Shown here: positions 31,020-40,964 of the stretch, one piece after another
Position numbering within the stretch: position 1 is the stretch's first letter
Layout: every line of letters begins with the position of its first letter
Origin: Xylophilus ampelinus
GTDB lineage: Bacteria; Pseudomonadota; Gammaproteobacteria; Burkholderiales; Burkholderiaceae_C
DNA: 64,000 nt
Assembly: GCF_901875635.1 (NCBI RefSeq)
Contig: NZ_CABFMN010000078.1
Span: 1 to 64,000 of the forward strand
Direction of reading: 5' to 3'
Translations under genes and position numbers: made by a program
Notes under the pieces: model-generated
Told to the model about the DNA's origin: nothing
The model's database searches: none
What the model saw: the letters and a program-made list of their open reading frames with translations, nothing else

Positions 31020-31888
31020 GCCACGAGGGGAGCGCGGACGGCGCGTCCGCCATCAAGGCCGCACCGCCGCCGCCGAGCGCCGGCGACATCGAGCTGCGGC
31101 TGCTGATGGAGGCGATCTACCTGCGCTACAACCATGACTTCCGCGACTACACCGGCGCCTCGCAGAAGCGGCGCGTGGCCTACGCGCTGGAGCAGATGCA
31201 GTACCGCAGCATCTCGGCCCTGCAGGAACAGGTGCTGCGCGACCCCGAGGTCTTCGCGCGCCTTCTGCAGTACCTCACCATCCCGGTGAGCGAGATGTTC
31301 CGCGACCCCTCGTACTTCCTGGCACTGCGAGAGCACGTGGTGCCGGTGCTGCACACCTACCCGTCGATCAAGGTCTGGATCGCCGGATGCAGCACCGGCG
31401 AGGAGGTCTACTCCATGGCCATCCTGCTCAAGGAGGAAGGGCTGCTCGAGCGCGCGCTGATCTATGCCACCGACATCAACCCGCAGTCGCTCGAGAAGGC
31501 GCGCCAGGGCATCTTCCCGGCCGAGGCGGTGCGCGACTACACCGCCAACTACCAGCGCGGCGGCGGGCACCGGGCCTTTTCGGACTACTACACGGCCGCC
31601 TATGGCGGCGCCCGCTTCGACCCCGCGCTGCGGGCCAACGTGATCTTCGCGGACCACAGCCTGGCGACCGACAGCGTGTTCGCCGAAACGCAGCTGGTGT
31701 CGTGCCGCAACGTGCTCATCTACTTCAACCGCCGCCTGCAGGACCGGGCGCTGGGCCTGTTCCACGATTCGCTGTGCCACCGCGGCTTCCTCGGGCTGGG
31801 CAGCAAGGAGAGCATCGACTTCTCGTCCTACGGCGAGCGCTTCGACACCGTGAGCCGGCCCGACCGCATCTACCGGAGGGCGACGTGA
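31016..31888 (+). CDS. CheR-type protein-glutamate methyltransferase
   Basis: This 290-residue SAM-dependent methyltransferase has a helical CheR N domain (about 25-85, with [14 protein letters not shown]) and the catalytic domain with the SAM motif [13 protein letters not shown], the [12 protein letters not shown] segment and the signature SCRNVLIYF. CheR methylates glutamates on chemoreceptors. No receptor, CheW or CheA is encoded here, so the target is probably the neighbouring kinase. The GTG start overlaps the kinase stop, and its own stop overlaps the cheB GTG. Confidence 0.93.
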
Positions 31889-32484
31889 AGGCCGCGTCGC
31901 TGCCCGAGGTCGACCTCGTCGCCGTGGGCGCGTCGGCCGGTGGCATCGATGCGCTGATGCGCCTGTTCCATGCGCTGCCCCAGCCCTGGCATCTGCCGAT
32001 GGTGGCGGTGCTGCATCTGCCCGAGGGTCGCGAGAGCCGCCTGGTGGAGATCTTCGCGCGGCGGCTGCAGATGCCGGTGTGCGAGGCGCAGGACAAGGCC
32101 GACGTGGCCCCAGGCACGCTGCATTTCGCGCCGCCGGGGTATCACCTCTTCGTCGAGCGCGATCGCCGCTTCTCGCTGAGCTGCGAGCCGCCGGTGCTCT
32201 ACTCGCGCCCTTCGATCGACCTGATGATGAGTTCAGCGGCCGATGCCTACGGGCCGCGCCTGGCCGGCATCGTGCTGACCGGGGCGAACGAGGACGGTGC
32301 GCGCGGCCTGGCCGACATCGGTGCGGCCGGCGGCCTGACTGCCGTGCAAGCCCCGCAGGAGGCTGCGACGCCGATGATGCCGCAGGCCGCGATCGCTGCC
32401 CGCGCCCCTGACCATGTGCTGCCCCTGACCGACCTTCGCGAACTGCTGATGCAACTGGACGCCCTGCATGCCGCCACCCACTGA
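31885..32484 (+). CDS. CheB-type methylesterase domain protein without receiver domain
   Basis: This 199-residue protein is only the CheB esterase/deamidase domain. The catalytic triad can be assigned as S17 (GASAGG), H44 (LHLPEG) and D137 (TGANEDGA). The usual N-terminal receiver domain that controls CheB is missing, so activity may be governed by a partner. It has a GGAGG site upstream of a GTG start and overlaps both neighbours (4 bases with cheR, 17 bases with the kinase gene). Confidence 0.92.
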   Translation: MKAASLPEVDLVAVGASAGGIDALMRLFHALPQPWHLPMVAVLHLPEGRESRLVEIFARRLQMPVCEAQDKADVAPGTLHFAPPGYHLFVERDRRFSLSCEPPVLYSRPSIDLMMSSAADAYGPRLAGIVLTGANEDGARGLADIGAAGGLTAVQAPQEAATPMMPQAAIAARAPDHVLPLTDLRELLMQLDALHAATH

Positions 32485-33655
32485 CATCGAGAGCAAGCTC
32501 CTGCTGGTCGATGACCTGAAGGAGAACCTCGTCGCCCTCGACGCGCTGGTGCGCGGGCCCGGCCGGCGCGTGTTCCAGGCCCGCTCGGGCGACGAGGCGC
32601 TGGCGCTGATGCTCGAGCACGAGTTCGCGCTGGCGCTCGTCGATGTGCAGATGCCCGCGATGAACGGCTTCGAGCTGGCCGAGCTGATGCGCGGGACGGA
32701 GCGCACGCGGCACATCCCGATCATCTTCGTGAGCGCGGCGGGCTCGGAGCTCAACTACGCCTTCAAGGGCTACGAGAGTGGCGCGGTCGACTTCCTTCAG
32801 AAGCCGTTGGACGCACAGGTGGTGCGTAGCAAGGTGAACGTGTTCGTCGACCTGTTCGCCAGCCGCAAGGCGCTGAAGCAGGAGATGGAGGCGCAGCAGG
32901 CGCTGGTGGCCGAACTGCAGGCCGCGCGGCAGGGCCTGGAGCGCGCGGTGCGCATGCGCGACGATTTCATGTCGATGGTGTCGCACGAGCTGCGCACGCC
33001 GCTGAACACGCTGTTCCTGGAGACGCAGGTGCGCAAGCTGCACCTGGCGCGTGGCAACGCGCAGTCCTTCACGCCGGAGAAGCTCAAGGACATGGCCGAG
33101 CGCGACCAGCGGCAGATCCAGAGCATGGTGCGCCTGATCGACGACATGCTGGACGTGACGCGCATGCGCAGCGGCCGGCTGTCGATGAAGCCGCAGGCCT
33201 TCGACCTGTCGGTGCTGGCGCGGCGCGTGGTGGAGGGCCTGACGCAACAGGCCGATGCGGCGGGCGCGAGCTTCCGGCTGGAGGCGGCGCAGGCGGTCGA
33301 TGGGGTGTGGGACGAGTTCCGCATCGAGCAGGTGCTGACGAATCTGCTGACGAACGCGCTGCGCTACGGGGGTGGCCAGCCTGTGGACGTGCGCGTATCC
33401 AACTCGGGCGAAGAGGCCGTGCTGAGCGTGCGCGACCGCGGCATCGGCATCGCACCGGGCGACCAGGCGCGGATCTTCGAGCAGTTCGAGCGCACCGACT
33501 CGGGCCGCAGGCAGGCGGCCGGCGGCCTGGGCCTGGGGTTGTTCATCACCCGCCAGATCGTGGAGTCGCATGGTGGCCGCATCGCCGTATGCAGCGCACC
33601 GGGCGAGGGGTCGACCTTCACGGTGACCTTGCCGCGGGAGCCGGCCGGGGCGTGA
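32468..33655 (+). CDS. Receiver-histidine kinase (REC-HisKA-HATPase)
   Basis: This soluble 395-residue protein has an N-terminal receiver domain (LLLVDDLKEN, phospho-Asp D59 in LALVDVQMP, lysine in LQKPLD), a short coiled coil (about 130-165) and a kinase core with H173 in [11 protein letters not shown]. The ATPase motifs are RDRGIGIAPGD and GGLGLGLFITRQIV. A receiver in front of a kinase allows one phosphorelay to control another. It is the last gene of the operon and overlaps cheB by 17 bases. No DNA-binding output gene follows. Confidence 0.93.
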   Translation: MPPPTDIESKLLLVDDLKENLVALDALVRGPGRRVFQARSGDEALALMLEHEFALALVDVQMPAMNGFELAELMRGTERTRHIPIIFVSAAGSELNYAFKGYESGAVDFLQKPLDAQVVRSKVNVFVDLFASRKALKQEMEAQQALVAELQAARQGLERAVRMRDDFMSMVSHELRTPLNTLFLETQVRKLHLARGNAQSFTPEKLKDMAERDQRQIQSMVRLIDDMLDVTRMRSGRLSMKPQAFDLSVLARRVVEGLTQQADAAGASFRLEAAQAVDGVWDEFRIEQVLTNLLTNALRYGGGQPVDVRVSNSGEEAVLSVRDRGIGIAPGDQARIFEQFERTDSGRRQAAGGLGLGLFITRQIVESHGGRIAVCSAPGEGSTFTVTLPREPAGA

Positions 33656-33776
33656 GTCTGCGGGGCGGCGGAAGATCGTCACGTTTGTGACGAGTTTGGC
33701 TGTGACGCCCGGCTGGCTTGCGCTGGCGGGTGATTGCGCTTTTGGTTTTTCGCTGTTGATCGGGCTCTTCGGCTGG

Positions 33777-33812
33777 TCGGTGGGTCGGTGGGTCGGTGGG
33801 TCGGTGGGTCGG
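33777..33812 (+). repeat. Tandem octamer TCGGTGGG, 4.5 copies
   Basis: Four exact copies of TCGGTGGG are followed by TCGG. The unit gives four GGG runs spaced by five bases, fitting the G-quadruplex pattern on the plus strand. It lies immediately left of the long palindrome. Confidence 0.9.
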
Positions 33813-34036
33813 CACGAGCGCTATGGGCCTGAACCCGGCCGGCGGCGCCGGTGTGCGTTCTCCGGCGCTGGCTCGCGCTGACTGTCGTGCGGCACGACGG
33901 ATGTGCTCGCCTGGAATCGACGTGCCTTGGGCACTGCACGGCGCCGCGAATGGCGCCTGCGCCCGCACACCGGCACCACCGGCCTGGAACGGGCGCGCGT
34001 TCGGCCGGCATGGGGCGGGCGCGTCCGGTTTTACTC

Positions 34037-34055
34037 CTCTCCCCGCTGGGGAGAG
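34037..34055. repeat. REP-like hairpin, left
   Basis: CTCTCCCC pairs perfectly with GGGGAGAG across a GCT loop, followed by GTGGGGTGAGGGG. It lies in the loop of the long palindrome and mirrors the right-hand hairpin at 34124. Confidence 0.75.
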
Positions 34056-34123
34056 GTGGGGTGAGGGGCACCCCGCGTTGGATGTGGCGCGGCTTTTTCA
34101 GTCGCCGCGTGCCCCCACCCCGA

Positions 34124-34144
34124 CCCTCCCCCAGCGGGGGAGGG
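34124..34144. repeat. REP-like hairpin, right
   Basis: CCCTCCCCC pairs perfectly with GGGGGAGGG across an AGC loop. It is the inverted counterpart of the hairpin at 34037, flanked by CCCCCACCCCGA on its left. Confidence 0.75.
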
Positions 34145-34404
34145 AGAGGGGCCCGGAGGGGATGAAGCGCAACGCCCCAGGGCGGTGGTCGTGGGCCTGC
34201 GGGCGCAGGCGCCATTCGCGGCGCCGTGCAGTCCCTCGAGCACGTCGATGGACAGCGAGCACACCGCACGCACGACAAGCCGGTCAGCGCGAGCCAGCGC
34301 CGGAGAACGCAGGCCCGCGGCCGCCGCCAGCGGCCCAGCCCGTCGTGCCGGCCGATCCACACACACCTGGAATCCAGCACCCGAGCGAGCATACGCAGGC
34401 CCCG

Positions 34405-34539
34405 TCAGCGCAGCCCCCCGCAGAGCCAAGCTCCGGCCTGCAGCGCGACCGCGAACTCCGGCCCGCCATAGGCGGCCAGAGTCCCGATCGCCGCGGCACC
34501 CAGCACCAGGGCACAGGCGAGGCGCGAGAAGACCCTCAT
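34405..34539 (-). CDS. Small membrane micro-protein coupled to the MFS gene
   Basis: This 44-residue open frame starts at an ATG overlapping the MFS stop codon (ATGA). The product is a basic N-terminus (MRVFSRLA) and one or two short hydrophobic segments (CALVLGAAAIGTLAAYGG and FAVALQAGAWLCGG). The overlap and membrane character suggest a real, translationally coupled peptide. I recognise no family. It could be an accessory of the transporter (inference) or a chance frame. Confidence 0.5.
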   Translation of the reverse strand: MRVFSRLACALVLGAAAIGTLAAYGGPEFAVALQAGAWLCGGLR

Positions 34540-35801
34540 GCCGCCTGCCCTTGAGGCACGGCGGCCCGACGCTCCCGCACCGGCAGGTTGGCCACCGCGG
34601 ACACCAGCCCCAGAACGCAGGCCAGCGCCCACACCAGCGCATAGCTGCCTGTCGCGTCGAACACGAGCCCGCCCAGCCACACCCCCAGGAAGCTGCCGAT
34701 CTGGTGCCACAGGAACACGAAGCCGAACAGCGTCGTGATGTAGCGCATGCCGAACAACTGACCCAGCAGGCCGTTGGTCAGCGGCAGCGTGGCCAGCCAC
34801 AGGAAGCCCATTGCCGCAGCGAACAGGTAGACCGACAGCGCCGTGGTCGGCAGGCTCACGAACAGCGCGATGACCAGCGTTCGCACCGCATACAGCGTCG
34901 CCAGCAGGCGCTTGCGCTGCCAGCGTGCGGCCCAGGCGCCGAAGAGGTAGGTACCGGCGACGTTGGTCAGCGCCACCAGCCCCAAGGCCGTGGCCGCCAC
35001 CTGGGGCCCCAGCCCGCGGCCGGCCAGATAGGCCGGCAGGTGCGTCGCGATGAAGGCCAGGTGGAAGCCACAGGAAAGAAAGCCCAGCCCGACGAGCCAG
35101 AAGTCGCGATCGCCGAATGCCTGGCGCAAGGCGGTGTGCAGGGCCGGCTGCGGCGTTTTCGTCTCCGGCGCGGCGGACGGGCCCGATCGCCCGCTGCCCA
35201 GCGCCAGCGGCAGCATGGCCGCCATCAGCACGGCCAGGGCCAGGACCGCGCTCGACCAGCCCCAGGCGTCGATCAACCGCTGGTTCAGGGGCAGCATCAC
35301 GAACTGGCCCGCCGCGCCGAAGGCGCCCACGATGCCCAGCGCGCGCGGGCGCTGCGCATCGCTCACGGCCTTGCCCGCCGCGCCGTAGACGATGCCGAAA
35401 CCCGTGCCGCTGAGCCCCAGTCCCACCAGCACGCCCGCCGCCCCGGCAAAGGCCCAGCCACTGGCCGCGAAGGGCATGAGCGCCAGGCCGGCGACGTAGA
35501 GCAGGGTGCCGCCGGCCATCACGCGGCGCGGGCCGTGCTGGTCGGCCAGCATGCCGCTGAAGGGCTGGGCCAGTCCCCACACCAGGTTCTGCAGCGCGAT
35601 GGCGAAAGAGAACGTCGACCGGTCCCAGTCGAAGCTGGCGCTGACCGGCAGCACGTACAGCCCGAACGCGTGCCGCTGCCCCACGCTCAGGAACAGGACC
35701 AGGCCGATGCAGCCGATGAGCCAGACGGCTCGGCGGTCGAGCCGTGTCGAAGCGGGCGGGGTTGCGGAACCGGAATGTCGGAGATGATTCGGTGCTGTCA
35801 T
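34536..35801 (-). CDS. Major facilitator superfamily transporter
   Basis: This 421-residue membrane protein has twelve predicted helices. The MFS loop 2-3 signature appears as GMLADQHGPRRVM, and a central cytoplasmic loop lies near residues 205-225. It resembles oxalate/formate or monocarboxylate-type MFS members, but the substrate is not evident. It is divergent from a LysR-family regulator gene with 75 bases between starts, the standard arrangement in which the regulator controls the transporter. Confidence 0.9.
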   Translation of the reverse strand: MTAPNHLRHSGSATPPASTRLDRRAVWLIGCIGLVLFLSVGQRHAFGLYVLPVSASFDWDRSTFSFAIALQNLVWGLAQPFSGMLADQHGPRRVMAGGTLLYVAGLALMPFAASGWAFAGAAGVLVGLGLSGTGFGIVYGAAGKAVSDAQRPRALGIVGAFGAAGQFVMLPLNQRLIDAWGWSSAVLALAVLMAAMLPLALGSGRSGPSAAPETKTPQPALHTALRQAFGDRDFWLVGLGFLSCGFHLAFIATHLPAYLAGRGLGPQVAATALGLVALTNVAGTYLFGAWAARWQRKRLLATLYAVRTLVIALFVSLPTTALSVYLFAAAMGFLWLATLPLTNGLLGQLFGMRYITTLFGFVFLWHQIGSFLGVWLGGLVFDATGSYALVWALACVLGLVSAVANLPVRERRAAVPQGQAA

Positions 35802-35838
35802 GGTGTGGCACCGATTCTGGAAAGCATCGCCGCACCAT
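35800..35838. promoter_or_regulatory. Possible regulator binding site between MFS and LysR genes
   Basis: ATGGTGTGGC (35800-35809) and GCCGCACCAT (35829-35838) are inverted with one mismatch and a 19-base spacer in the divergent intergenic region. The left half overlaps the MFS start codon. This could be a LysR-type binding region, though it is not the classical T-N11-A core. Confidence 0.3.
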
Positions 35839-35876
35839 GGCGCGACAAATTCTCGGGTCTACCATTCCCGCACCGC

Positions 35877-36845
35877 ATGACCTTGCTTCCCAGCGCCGCC
35901 GACCTGCTTCTGCGCAGCCTCTCGCTCGATGCCCTGCGCGGCTTCGAGCGGGCGGCACGCCTGCAGAGCTTCACCGCCGCGGCCGACGATCTGAACCTTT
36001 CCCAATCGGCCGTCAGCAAGCAGGTCAAGGCGCTGGAAGACACGCTGGGCGTGCCGCTCTTCGTTCGTGGGGCCCGTGGCCTGACACTGACGGGCGAGGG
36101 CACGCTGCTGTTGGAGGGCGTGGGCGATGCGCTGGCGCGGCTGGCCGGCGTCGTCGACCGCCTGCAACGCGGCGGCGGCATGGCGCGGGCCTGCGTGGCG
36201 GTCACCACCTCGCCCTCGTTCGCGAGCCTGTGGCTGGTGCCGCGCCTGCCGGCTTTCCAGGCCCGCTATCCGGAGGTGGACATCGGCGTCGACAGTTCAA
36301 CGCAGAGCCTGCACCTGGAGCGCGCGGGCGTGGACGTGGCGATCCGCCTCACCCGCTCCGAGGACCTGCCCGCCGGCGAGGTGCCGCTGCTGCGCCAGCG
36401 CGCCATGCTGGTCGCCACGCCCGAACTGGCCGCGCGCATCGCCACGCCGGCCGACCTGGCGCGCGAGGCGCTGCTGGTGTTCAGCCAGGCCGGCGAGCGA
36501 TTCGCCCAGCTGTCGTGGGCGCGCTGGCACCAGCGCCTGGGCATCACGGCAGCCCCCACGCAGGCGCGCTCGCACTTCTCGCAGTACGAGGACCTGCTGC
36601 GCGCCTGCGCCCAGGGCATGGGCGTGGCCATCGGCCTCACGCCGCTGGTGGCGCCGCGGCTCGCGAGCGGCGAGCTGGCCGTGGTCTTGCCGCAGCACGC
36701 GGTCGACGGGCCCTTCTATCGCCTGCTGGTCGCTCCCGGGAGCGCACAGCGGCCCGAGGTGCAGGCCTTCTGCGACTGGGCGCGCGAGGCGATGGCAGCC
36801 GAGGGCGCAAACGCCGCAGAGCCCGCTCAGCCGCATTCTTCATGA
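35877..36845 (+). CDS. LysR-family transcriptional regulator (GcvA-like)
   Basis: The 322-residue protein has an N-terminal winged helix-turn-helix (LRGFERAARLQSFTAAADDLNLSQSAVSKQV, residues about 20-50, quoted in two overlapping parts in family descriptions as AADDL and SQSAVSKQVK). A periplasmic-binding-like effector domain follows from about residue 100. It matches the GcvA-like subgroup in the spacing of FVRGARGLTLTGEG. It is divergent from the MFS transporter, its likely target. ATG at 35877 was chosen as the only start giving the normal N-terminus. Confidence 0.92.
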   Translation: MTLLPSAADLLLRSLSLDALRGFERAARLQSFTAAADDLNLSQSAVSKQVKALEDTLGVPLFVRGARGLTLTGEGTLLLEGVGDALARLAGVVDRLQRGGGMARACVAVTTSPSFASLWLVPRLPAFQARYPEVDIGVDSSTQSLHLERAGVDVAIRLTRSEDLPAGEVPLLRQRAMLVATPELAARIATPADLAREALLVFSQAGERFAQLSWARWHQRLGITAAPTQARSHFSQYEDLLRACAQGMGVAIGLTPLVAPRLASGELAVVLPQHAVDGPFYRLLVAPGSAQRPEVQAFCDWAREAMAAEGANAAEPAQPHSS

Positions 36846-36849
36846 GCCG

Positions 36850-36905
36850 TTTCGGGCTGCAGCGCCCGCCCTGCTTGCGCGAGTAGCTATCATTTCGATA
36901 GCGAT
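36850..36905 (-). repeat. Dispersed Comamonadaceae-type repeat, copy 5
   Basis: TTTCGGGCTGCAGCGCCCGC, then GCGCGAGTAGCTATC and the palindromic end TATCATTTCGATAGC. It follows the LysR gene by five bases. A TAAAAT hexamer at 36996 further on may be the -10 of the next gene. Confidence 0.8.
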
Positions 36906-37058
36906 TCGGTCTTGCGGCTAGCGCGCTGGCGCCTCCGCCGCGGGCGTCCGCCGGGACCGATGACCCGCATCGCCCCCCGCGCGGGGTGCGGGACCTAAAA
37001 TCCCCGGCCCGGTTCATGGGCGCGCGGCGCCTTGCCGTGGCCCTGCTGCCTTCCCCCG

Positions 37059-40000
37059 ATGAATGCCCCGACCGCGTTGAACGCGCTGCTGTCGCAGGCC
37101 GCCGAGCCGGCCCGCCTGCGCGAGATTCCGTACAACTACACCAGCTTCTCCGACCGCGAGATCGTCATCCGCCTGCTCGGCAGCCGCGGCTGGCAACTGC
37201 TGCAGAGCCTGCGCGAGGAGCGCCGCACCGGCCGCTCGGCCCGCATGCTCTACGAGGTGCTGGGCGACATCTGGGTGGTGCAGCGCAACCCCTACCTGAT
37301 CGACGACCTGCTGGACAACCCGCGCCGCCGCGGGCAACTGGTCGATGCCCTGAAGCACCGCCTGGCCGAGGTGCAGAAGCGCCGCACGCCGCCCGCGTCG
37401 TCCGGTCAGGACGACGCCTCGGCAGTCCGCGATGCGCAGCGCGACGCGCTGGTGGGCGAGCTCTGCACCCTGGCGCAGCAGGCCATCGCGCAATTCGACC
37501 GTTCCTTCGACGAGGTGGCCACGCTGCGCCGCCAGGCGCGCAAGGTGCTGGGCCGGCTCACGGCCAAGGACAACATCAAGTTCGACGGCCTGTCGCGTGT
37601 GTCGCATGTGACGGACGCGACCGACTGGCGCGTGGAGTACCCCTTCGTCGTGCTGTGCCCCGACACCGAGGCCGAGATGGCGCGCCTGGTGGCCGGCTGC
37701 TTCGAGCTGGGCCTGACCATCATCCCGCGTGGCGGCGGCACCGGCTACACCGGCGGCGCCATCCCGCTCACGTGGAAGAGCGCGGTCATCAACACCGAGA
37801 AGCTCGAGGCGATGACCGAGGTCGAGATGAAGGTGCTGCCGGGCCTGGACGGCCGCGAGGTGCCGACGATCTGGACCGAGGCCGGCGTGGTCACCCAGCG
37901 CGTGGCCGATGCGGCCGAGCGCGCGGGCTACGTCTTCGCGGTCGATCCCACCTCGGCCGAGGCCTCCTGCGTGGGCGGCAACGTCGCCATGAACGCGGGC
38001 GGCAAGAAGGCCGTGCTCTGGGGCACGGCGCTGGACAACCTCGCTTCGTGGCGCATGGTCACGCCGCAGGCCGAGTGGCTCGAAGTCACGCGCGTCGGCC
38101 ACAACCTGGGCAAGATCCACGACGCCGAGAGCGCCGTGTTCGAGCTGCAGTACTTCGCCGCCGACGGCCGCACGCCGCTGCGCACCGAGCGGCTGGAAAT
38201 CCCCGGCAAGACTTTCCGCAAGGAAGGCCTGGGCAAGGACGTGACCGACAAGTTCCTCTCGGGCCTGCCGGGCATCCAGAAGGAAGGCTGCGACGGCCTC
38301 ATCACCAGCTGCCGCTGGGTGGTGCACCGCATGCCGGCGCACACGCGCACCGTGTGCCTGGAGTTCTTCGGCAACGCCAAGGACGCCGTGCCCTCGATCG
38401 TCGAGATCAAGGACTTCATGTTCGCCGAGCAAAAACGCAGCGGCGTGCTGCTCGCGGGCCTTGAGCACCTGGACGACCGCTACCTCAAGGCCGTCGGCTA
38501 CGCGACCAAGAGCAAGAAGCACGGCGGCGGCCTGCCGAAGATGGTGCTCTTCGGCGACATCGCGGGCGACGACGCCGACGCCGTGGCGCGCGTCACCAGC
38601 GAGGTGGTGCGCATCGCCAACTCGCGCTCGGGCGAAGGCTTCATCGCCATCAGCCCCGAGGCGCGCAAGAAGTTCTGGCTGGACCGCAAACGCACGGCCG
38701 CCATCAGCCGCCACACCAACGCCTTCAAGATCAACGAGGACGTGGTGATCCCGCTGCCGCGCATGGCCGAGTACACCGACGGCATCGAGCGCATCAACAT
38801 CGAGCTGAGCCTGCGCAACAAAATCGCGCTGGCCGGCGAGCTGGAGGCCTTCCTGTCGCGCGGCAACCTGCCGCTGGGCAAGACCGACGACGCGCACGAG
38901 ATCCCCTCGGCCGAGCTGCTCGAAGGCCGTGTGCAGCAGGCCATTGCGCTGGTGCGCGAGGTGCGCGCGCGCTGGATGAGCTGGCTGGGCGACGTGGAGT
39001 CGCTCTTCCCTCAGCTGCAGGACCATTCGCTGCGCGCGAGCTGGAAGACCGAGATCAAGGCGCCGCTGGCGCAGATCTTCTCGGGTGCCGAGTTCGCGCC
39101 CATCCTGGCCGAGTGCAACGCCATCCACCAGCGTGTGCTCAAGGGCCGCGTGTGGGTCGCGCTGCACATGCACGCCGGCGACGGCAACGTGCACACCAAC
39201 ATCCCCGTCAACAGCGACAACTACGAGATGCTGCAGACCGCGCACGAGGCGGTCGAGCGCATCATGAAGCTGGCGCGCAGCCTCGACGGCGTGATCTCGG
39301 GCGAGCACGGCATCGGCATCACCAAGCTGGAGTTCCTGAGCGACGAGGAACTGGCGCCCTTCGCGCGGTACAAGCAGCAGGTCGACCCCGAGGGCCGCTT
39401 CAACCGCGGCAAGCTGCTGCGCGACGGTTCGCACCCGCTGTTCGCCGACCTGACCAGTGCCTACACGCCCAGCTTCGGCCTCATGGGCCACGAGTCGCTC
39501 ATCATGCAGCAGAGCGATATCGGCGCCATCGCCGATTCGGTCAAGGACTGCCTGCGCTGCGGCAAGTGCAAGCCGGTGTGCGCCACCCACGTGCCGCGCG
39601 CCAACCTGCTCTACAGCCCGCGCAACAAGATCCTCGCCACCTCGCTGCTGGTGGAGGCCTTCCTGTACGAGGAGCAGACGCGCCGCGGCGTGTCGATCAA
39701 GCACTGGGAGGAGTTCGAGGACGTGGCCGACCACTGCACGGTGTGCCACAAGTGCCTCACGCCCTGCCCGGTGAAGATCGACTTCGGCGACGTGTCGATG
39801 AACATGCGCAACCTGCTGCGCAAGATGGGGCAGAAGAGTTTCCGCCCCGGCAACGCGGCGGCGATGTTCTTCCTCAACGCCACCAACCCGACGACGATCA
39901 AGGCGATGCGCGTGGGCATGGTCGACATCGGCTTCAAGGCCCAGCGCCTGGCCAACGACTTCTTCCGGCTGCCGGCGAAGAAGCAGACCGCGCACCCGCC

Positions 40001-40964
40001 CGCCACCCTGGGCCCGGCGCCGATCAAGGAACAGGTCATCCACTTCGTCAATAAGAAGATGCCCGGCGGCCTGCCCAAGAAGACGGCGCGTGCGCTGCTG
40101 GACATCGAGGATGCGGACTACGTGCCGATCATCCGCGACCCGAAGGCGACCACGGCCGAGACCGAGGCGGTCTTCTACTTCCCGGGGTGCGGTTCGGAAC
40201 GGCTGTTCAGCCAAGTGGGCCTGGCGACGCAGGCGATGCTGTGGCACGCCGGCGTGCAGACCGTGCTGCCGCCCGGCTACCTGTGCTGCGGCTACCCGCA
40301 GCGCGGCTCGGGCCAATTCGACAAGGCCGAGAAGATGATCACCGACAACCGGGTGCTCTTCCACCGCGTGGCCAACACGCTGAACTACCTCGACATCAAG
40401 ACCGTGGTGGTGAGCTGCGGCACCTGCTACGACCAGCTGCAGGGCTACCAGTTCGACAAGATCTTCCCCGGCTGCCGCATCATCGACATCCACGAGTACC
40501 TGCTGGAAAAGGGCGTCAAGCTGGAAGCCAACGCCTCGGCCTACCTCTACCACGACCCCTGCCACACGCCGATGAAGCTGCAGGACCCGATGAAAACCGT
40601 GAAGTCGCTGGTCGGCGAGCAGGTGCTCAAGAGCGACCGCTGCTGCGGCGAATCGGGCACGCTGGGCGTCTCGCGGCCCGACATCTCGACCCAGATCCGC
40701 TTCCGAAAGGAAGAGGAACTCAAGAAGGGCGAGGCCGCCCTGCGCGCGAAGGCGGGCCTGGGCGAGAAGGAGAACGTGAAGATCCTCACCAGCTGCCCGA
40801 GCTGCCTGCAGGGCCTCTCGCGCTACGGCAACGACCTGAACAACGGCCTGCTCGAGGCCGACTACATCGTGGTCGAGATGGCGCGCCAGATCCTCGGCGA
40901 GGACTGGATGCCGAAGTACGTCGAAGCTGCCAATCAGGGCGGTATCGAGCGGGTGCTGGTGTGA
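37059..40964 (+). CDS. Large FAD-linked dehydrogenase with DUF3683, 4Fe-4S and CCG domains
   Basis: This 1301-residue protein combines a DUF3683 N-terminal region (about 20-150), an FAD-binding-4 domain (about 195-400, with [11 protein letters not shown] and [13 protein letters not shown]), an FAD-oxidase C domain, and two 4Fe-4S motifs near residue 830-905 ([11 protein letters not shown] and [12 protein letters not shown]). Two CCG cysteine-rich domains follow ([21 protein letters not shown]; then HDPCHTP, CCGESG). The layout is that of D-lactate/glycolate/2-hydroxyacid dehydrogenases fused to a GlcF-like subunit. The substrate is not certain. The stop overlaps the HIT gene's GTG by four bases. 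Confidence 0.9.
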   Translation: MNAPTALNALLSQAAEPARLREIPYNYTSFSDREIVIRLLGSRGWQLLQSLREERRTGRSARMLYEVLGDIWVVQRNPYLIDDLLDNPRRRGQLVDALKHRLAEVQKRRTPPASSGQDDASAVRDAQRDALVGELCTLAQQAIAQFDRSFDEVATLRRQARKVLGRLTAKDNIKFDGLSRVSHVTDATDWRVEYPFVVLCPDTEAEMARLVAGCFELGLTIIPRGGGTGYTGGAIPLTWKSAVINTEKLEAMTEVEMKVLPGLDGREVPTIWTEAGVVTQRVADAAERAGYVFAVDPTSAEASCVGGNVAMNAGGKKAVLWGTALDNLASWRMVTPQAEWLEVTRVGHNLGKIHDAESAVFELQYFAADGRTPLRTERLEIPGKTFRKEGLGKDVTDKFLSGLPGIQKEGCDGLITSCRWVVHRMPAHTRTVCLEFFGNAKDAVPSIVEIKDFMFAEQKRSGVLLAGLEHLDDRYLKAVGYATKSKKHGGGLPKMVLFGDIAGDDADAVARVTSEVVRIANSRSGEGFIAISPEARKKFWLDRKRTAAISRHTNAFKINEDVVIPLPRMAEYTDGIERINIELSLRNKIALAGELEAFLSRGNLPLGKTDDAHEIPSAELLEGRVQQAIALVREVRARWMSWLGDVESLFPQLQDHSLRASWKTEIKAPLAQIFSGAEFAPILAECNAIHQRVLKGRVWVALHMHAGDGNVHTNIPVNSDNYEMLQTAHEAVERIMKLARSLDGVISGEHGIGITKLEFLSDEELAPFARYKQQVDPEGRFNRGKLLRDGSHPLFADLTSAYTPSFGLMGHESLIMQQSDIGAIADSVKDCLRCGKCKPVCATHVPRANLLYSPRNKILATSLLVEAFLYEEQTRRGVSIKHWEEFEDVADHCTVCHKCLTPCPVKIDFGDVSMNMRNLLRKMGQKSFRPGNAAAMFFLNATNPTTIKAMRVGMVDIGFKAQRLANDFFRLPAKKQTAHPPATLGPAPIKEQVIHFVNKKMPGGLPKKTARALLDIEDADYVPIIRDPKATTAETEAVFYFPGCGSERLFSQVGLATQAMLWHAGVQTVLPPGYLCCGYPQRGSGQFDKAEKMITDNRVLFHRVANTLNYLDIKTVVVSCGTCYDQLQGYQFDKIFPGCRIIDIHEYLLEKGVKLEANASAYLYHDPCHTPMKLQDPMKTVKSLVGEQVLKSDRCCGESGTLGVSRPDISTQIRFRKEEELKKGEAALRAKAGLGEKENVKILTSCPSCLQGLSRYGNDLNNGLLEADYIVVEMARQILGEDWMPKYVEAANQGGIERVLV

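Larger units (their letters stand above)
33808..34356. repeat. Long imperfect inverted repeat (arms about 160 bp)
   Basis: The left arm (about 33808-33970) and right arm (about 34195-34356) are inverted copies of each other. Two blocks are perfect: 33854-33882 against 34283-34311 (29 bp), and 33933-33967 against 34198-34232 (35 bp). The loop contains two REP-like hairpins. There is no transposase. Confidence 0.85.
33656..34404. other. 749-bp non-coding repeat-rich region
   Basis: No convincing gene is present between the kinase operon and the micro-ORF downstream of the MFS gene. Open frames here are low-complexity Arg/Pro-rich and run in several frames on both strands. The region instead holds an octamer array, two strong hairpins and a long imperfect palindrome, listed separately. 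Confidence 0.7.

Noticed and set aside
33777..33812. CRISPR-like tandem repeat
   Set aside because: The octamers are contiguous with no spacers, too short for CRISPR, and no cas genes occur in the window.
34185..35876. Long N-terminal extension of the LysR gene
   Set aside because: The extension is antisense to the MFS gene and crosses the non-coding repeat region; the LysR N-terminus starts at 35877.
37014..40565. Very long minus-strand open frame (about 1180 codons) opposite the large dehydrogenase
   Set aside because: It is exactly antisense to a gene with clear FAD and Fe-S motifs; its His/Val/Arg/Gln-rich product has no recognisable domain. Such frames are expected in DNA of this GC content.
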